Source: Planctomycetota bacterium
GTDB lineage: Bacteria > Planctomycetota > PLA2
Assembly: GCA_021776735.1 (NCBI GenBank)
Contig: JAJFFH010000052.1
Coordinates: 1-64,000 of the forward strand
DNA length: 64,000 nt
Direction of reading: 5' to 3'
Part shown: in pieces, positions 63,266-64,000 of the stretch
Position numbering within the stretch: the first letter of the stretch is position 1
How the letters are laid out: the number at the start of each line of letters is the position of its first letter
Translations under genes and position numbers: made by a program
The notes under the pieces: model-generated
Databases searched by the model: none
What the model was told of the DNA's origin: nothing
What the model saw: only the letters and a program-made list of their open reading frames with translations

Positions 63266-63944
63266 GCCGGTAGCCCTTGCCGCGCACGGTCAGGATGAAC
63301 TGCGGATTGGTCGGATCGACCTCGACTTTTTGGCGCAGCTTCATCACGTAGTTGTCCACCGTCCGCGTCTGGATGCCGGCGACCGGGTACTCCCACACCT
63401 TGACCAGCAGCTCGTCGCGCGTCACGACGCGGCCGCGATTTTCCAGGAGAAACCGCGCCAGGTCGAACTCCTTGGGCAGCAGCGCCACGGGCGCGCCCTC
63501 GCACCAGGCCTCGCGGCGCGTGAAATCGATTTCGAGCCCGCCCAGGGTGACTCGCGGCGCCGCGCCTTCGGTGCCCCGTTCGTCGCGCCGCAGGTGCGCA
63601 CCGACGCGCGCGACGAGCTCGCGCACGGAAAACGGCTTGACCACGTAGTCGTCGGCCCCAAGCTCGAGCCCCTTGACGCGATCCGACTCCTGCCCGCGGG
63701 CGGTCAGAATCACGACGGGCGTGGCGATCCCATCCTCGCGCAGCTTCGCGAGCACCTCCAGCCCGGCCATGCCCGGCAGCATCAGATCGAGCAGGATCAG
63801 GTCATACCCGCCCTCCCGCGCCTTTTCGTAACCGACGCGACCATCCACGACCGCTTCGACGACGTGGCCATTGAACACGAGCGCATCATGCACCCCCCGC
63901 GCGACGGCGGGCTCATCCTCGACCAGCAAGATCCGCTTTTTCAT
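63252..63944 (-). CDS. OmpR-family response regulator
   Basis: 230 residues from ATG 63944. Receiver domain 1-115 with acidic pocket VEDE, phospho-acceptor D53 (LILLDLMLPG) and K in DDYVVKPFS. Winged-helix C-terminus from 130 (LTVRGKGYRLADT). Partner of the downstream sensor kinase. A longer reading frame adds 14 residues and is not used. Confidence 0.92.
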
Positions 63945-64000
63945 CCTGAGTGGGGCTCCAAACTCTGACGCTACACCTATAGACACCGCGAAGTGTCAAC

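Overview
The window is GC-rich bacterial chromosome with dense genes. Its content points to an uncultivated member of the Planctomycetota or a nearby lineage of the PVC group. The signs are a moxR / DUF58 / BatA / VWA envelope operon, an FHA-domain Ser/Thr kinase, NPCBM and LecA-like domains, many large secreted HEAT, TPR and PQQ-propeller proteins, an RNase HIII, and a sdhCAB operon with one five-helix cytochrome b subunit. This placement is inference; the window has no rRNA or tRNA.

Layout. 1-430: a 36-bp tandem repeat and a terminator. 0.4-8 kb: a secretin-like secreted protein, dgt, a threonine/serine dehydratase, a first copy of a mobile-like repeat (here the TTARCCCGC element), an M19 dipeptidase and the FHA kinase. 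8-16 kb: a membrane-anchored beta-sandwich protein, then an operon of one intact HtrA-like protease, two paralogues that have lost the catalytic triad, and a LecA-like protein; a second element copy lies directly upstream. 16-33 kb: envelope and surface genes, with NPCBM, TPR and long coiled-coil proteins, a VWA protein, and the six-gene moxR operon ending in an APH-type kinase. 33.4-34.4 kb: an island of gene fragments with an integron-type attC. 34-45 kb: a 1535-residue PQQ protein, MFS, VOC, LysR, secreted and HEAT proteins, RNase HIII and DUF72. 45-54 kb: tandem paralogues, a candidate 6S RNA, two HEAT-repeat paralogues around a decayed proteasome-like gene, and a decayed kinase-FGE gene. 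54-60.5 kb: sdhCAB, an M28 peptidase and an ABC permease. 60.5-64 kb: a ParDE-type toxin-antitoxin module between direct repeats, then an OmpR-type two-component pair.

The main discovery is a dispersed word, ACGGACGGCGATG. I find 13 exact copies (8 on +, 5 on -), often followed by TTT, plus two 12-base and three 11-base matches. It occurs in intergenic DNA and inside unrelated genes, in more than one reading frame. That is the signature of DNA uptake sequences in Neisseria and Pasteurellaceae, which to my knowledge are not described for this lineage. Other leads are a TIR-bearing element that abuts start codons, many starts with a -10 box only 5-10 bases upstream (leaderless or nearly so), and the chimeric duplication scar next to the toxin-antitoxin module.
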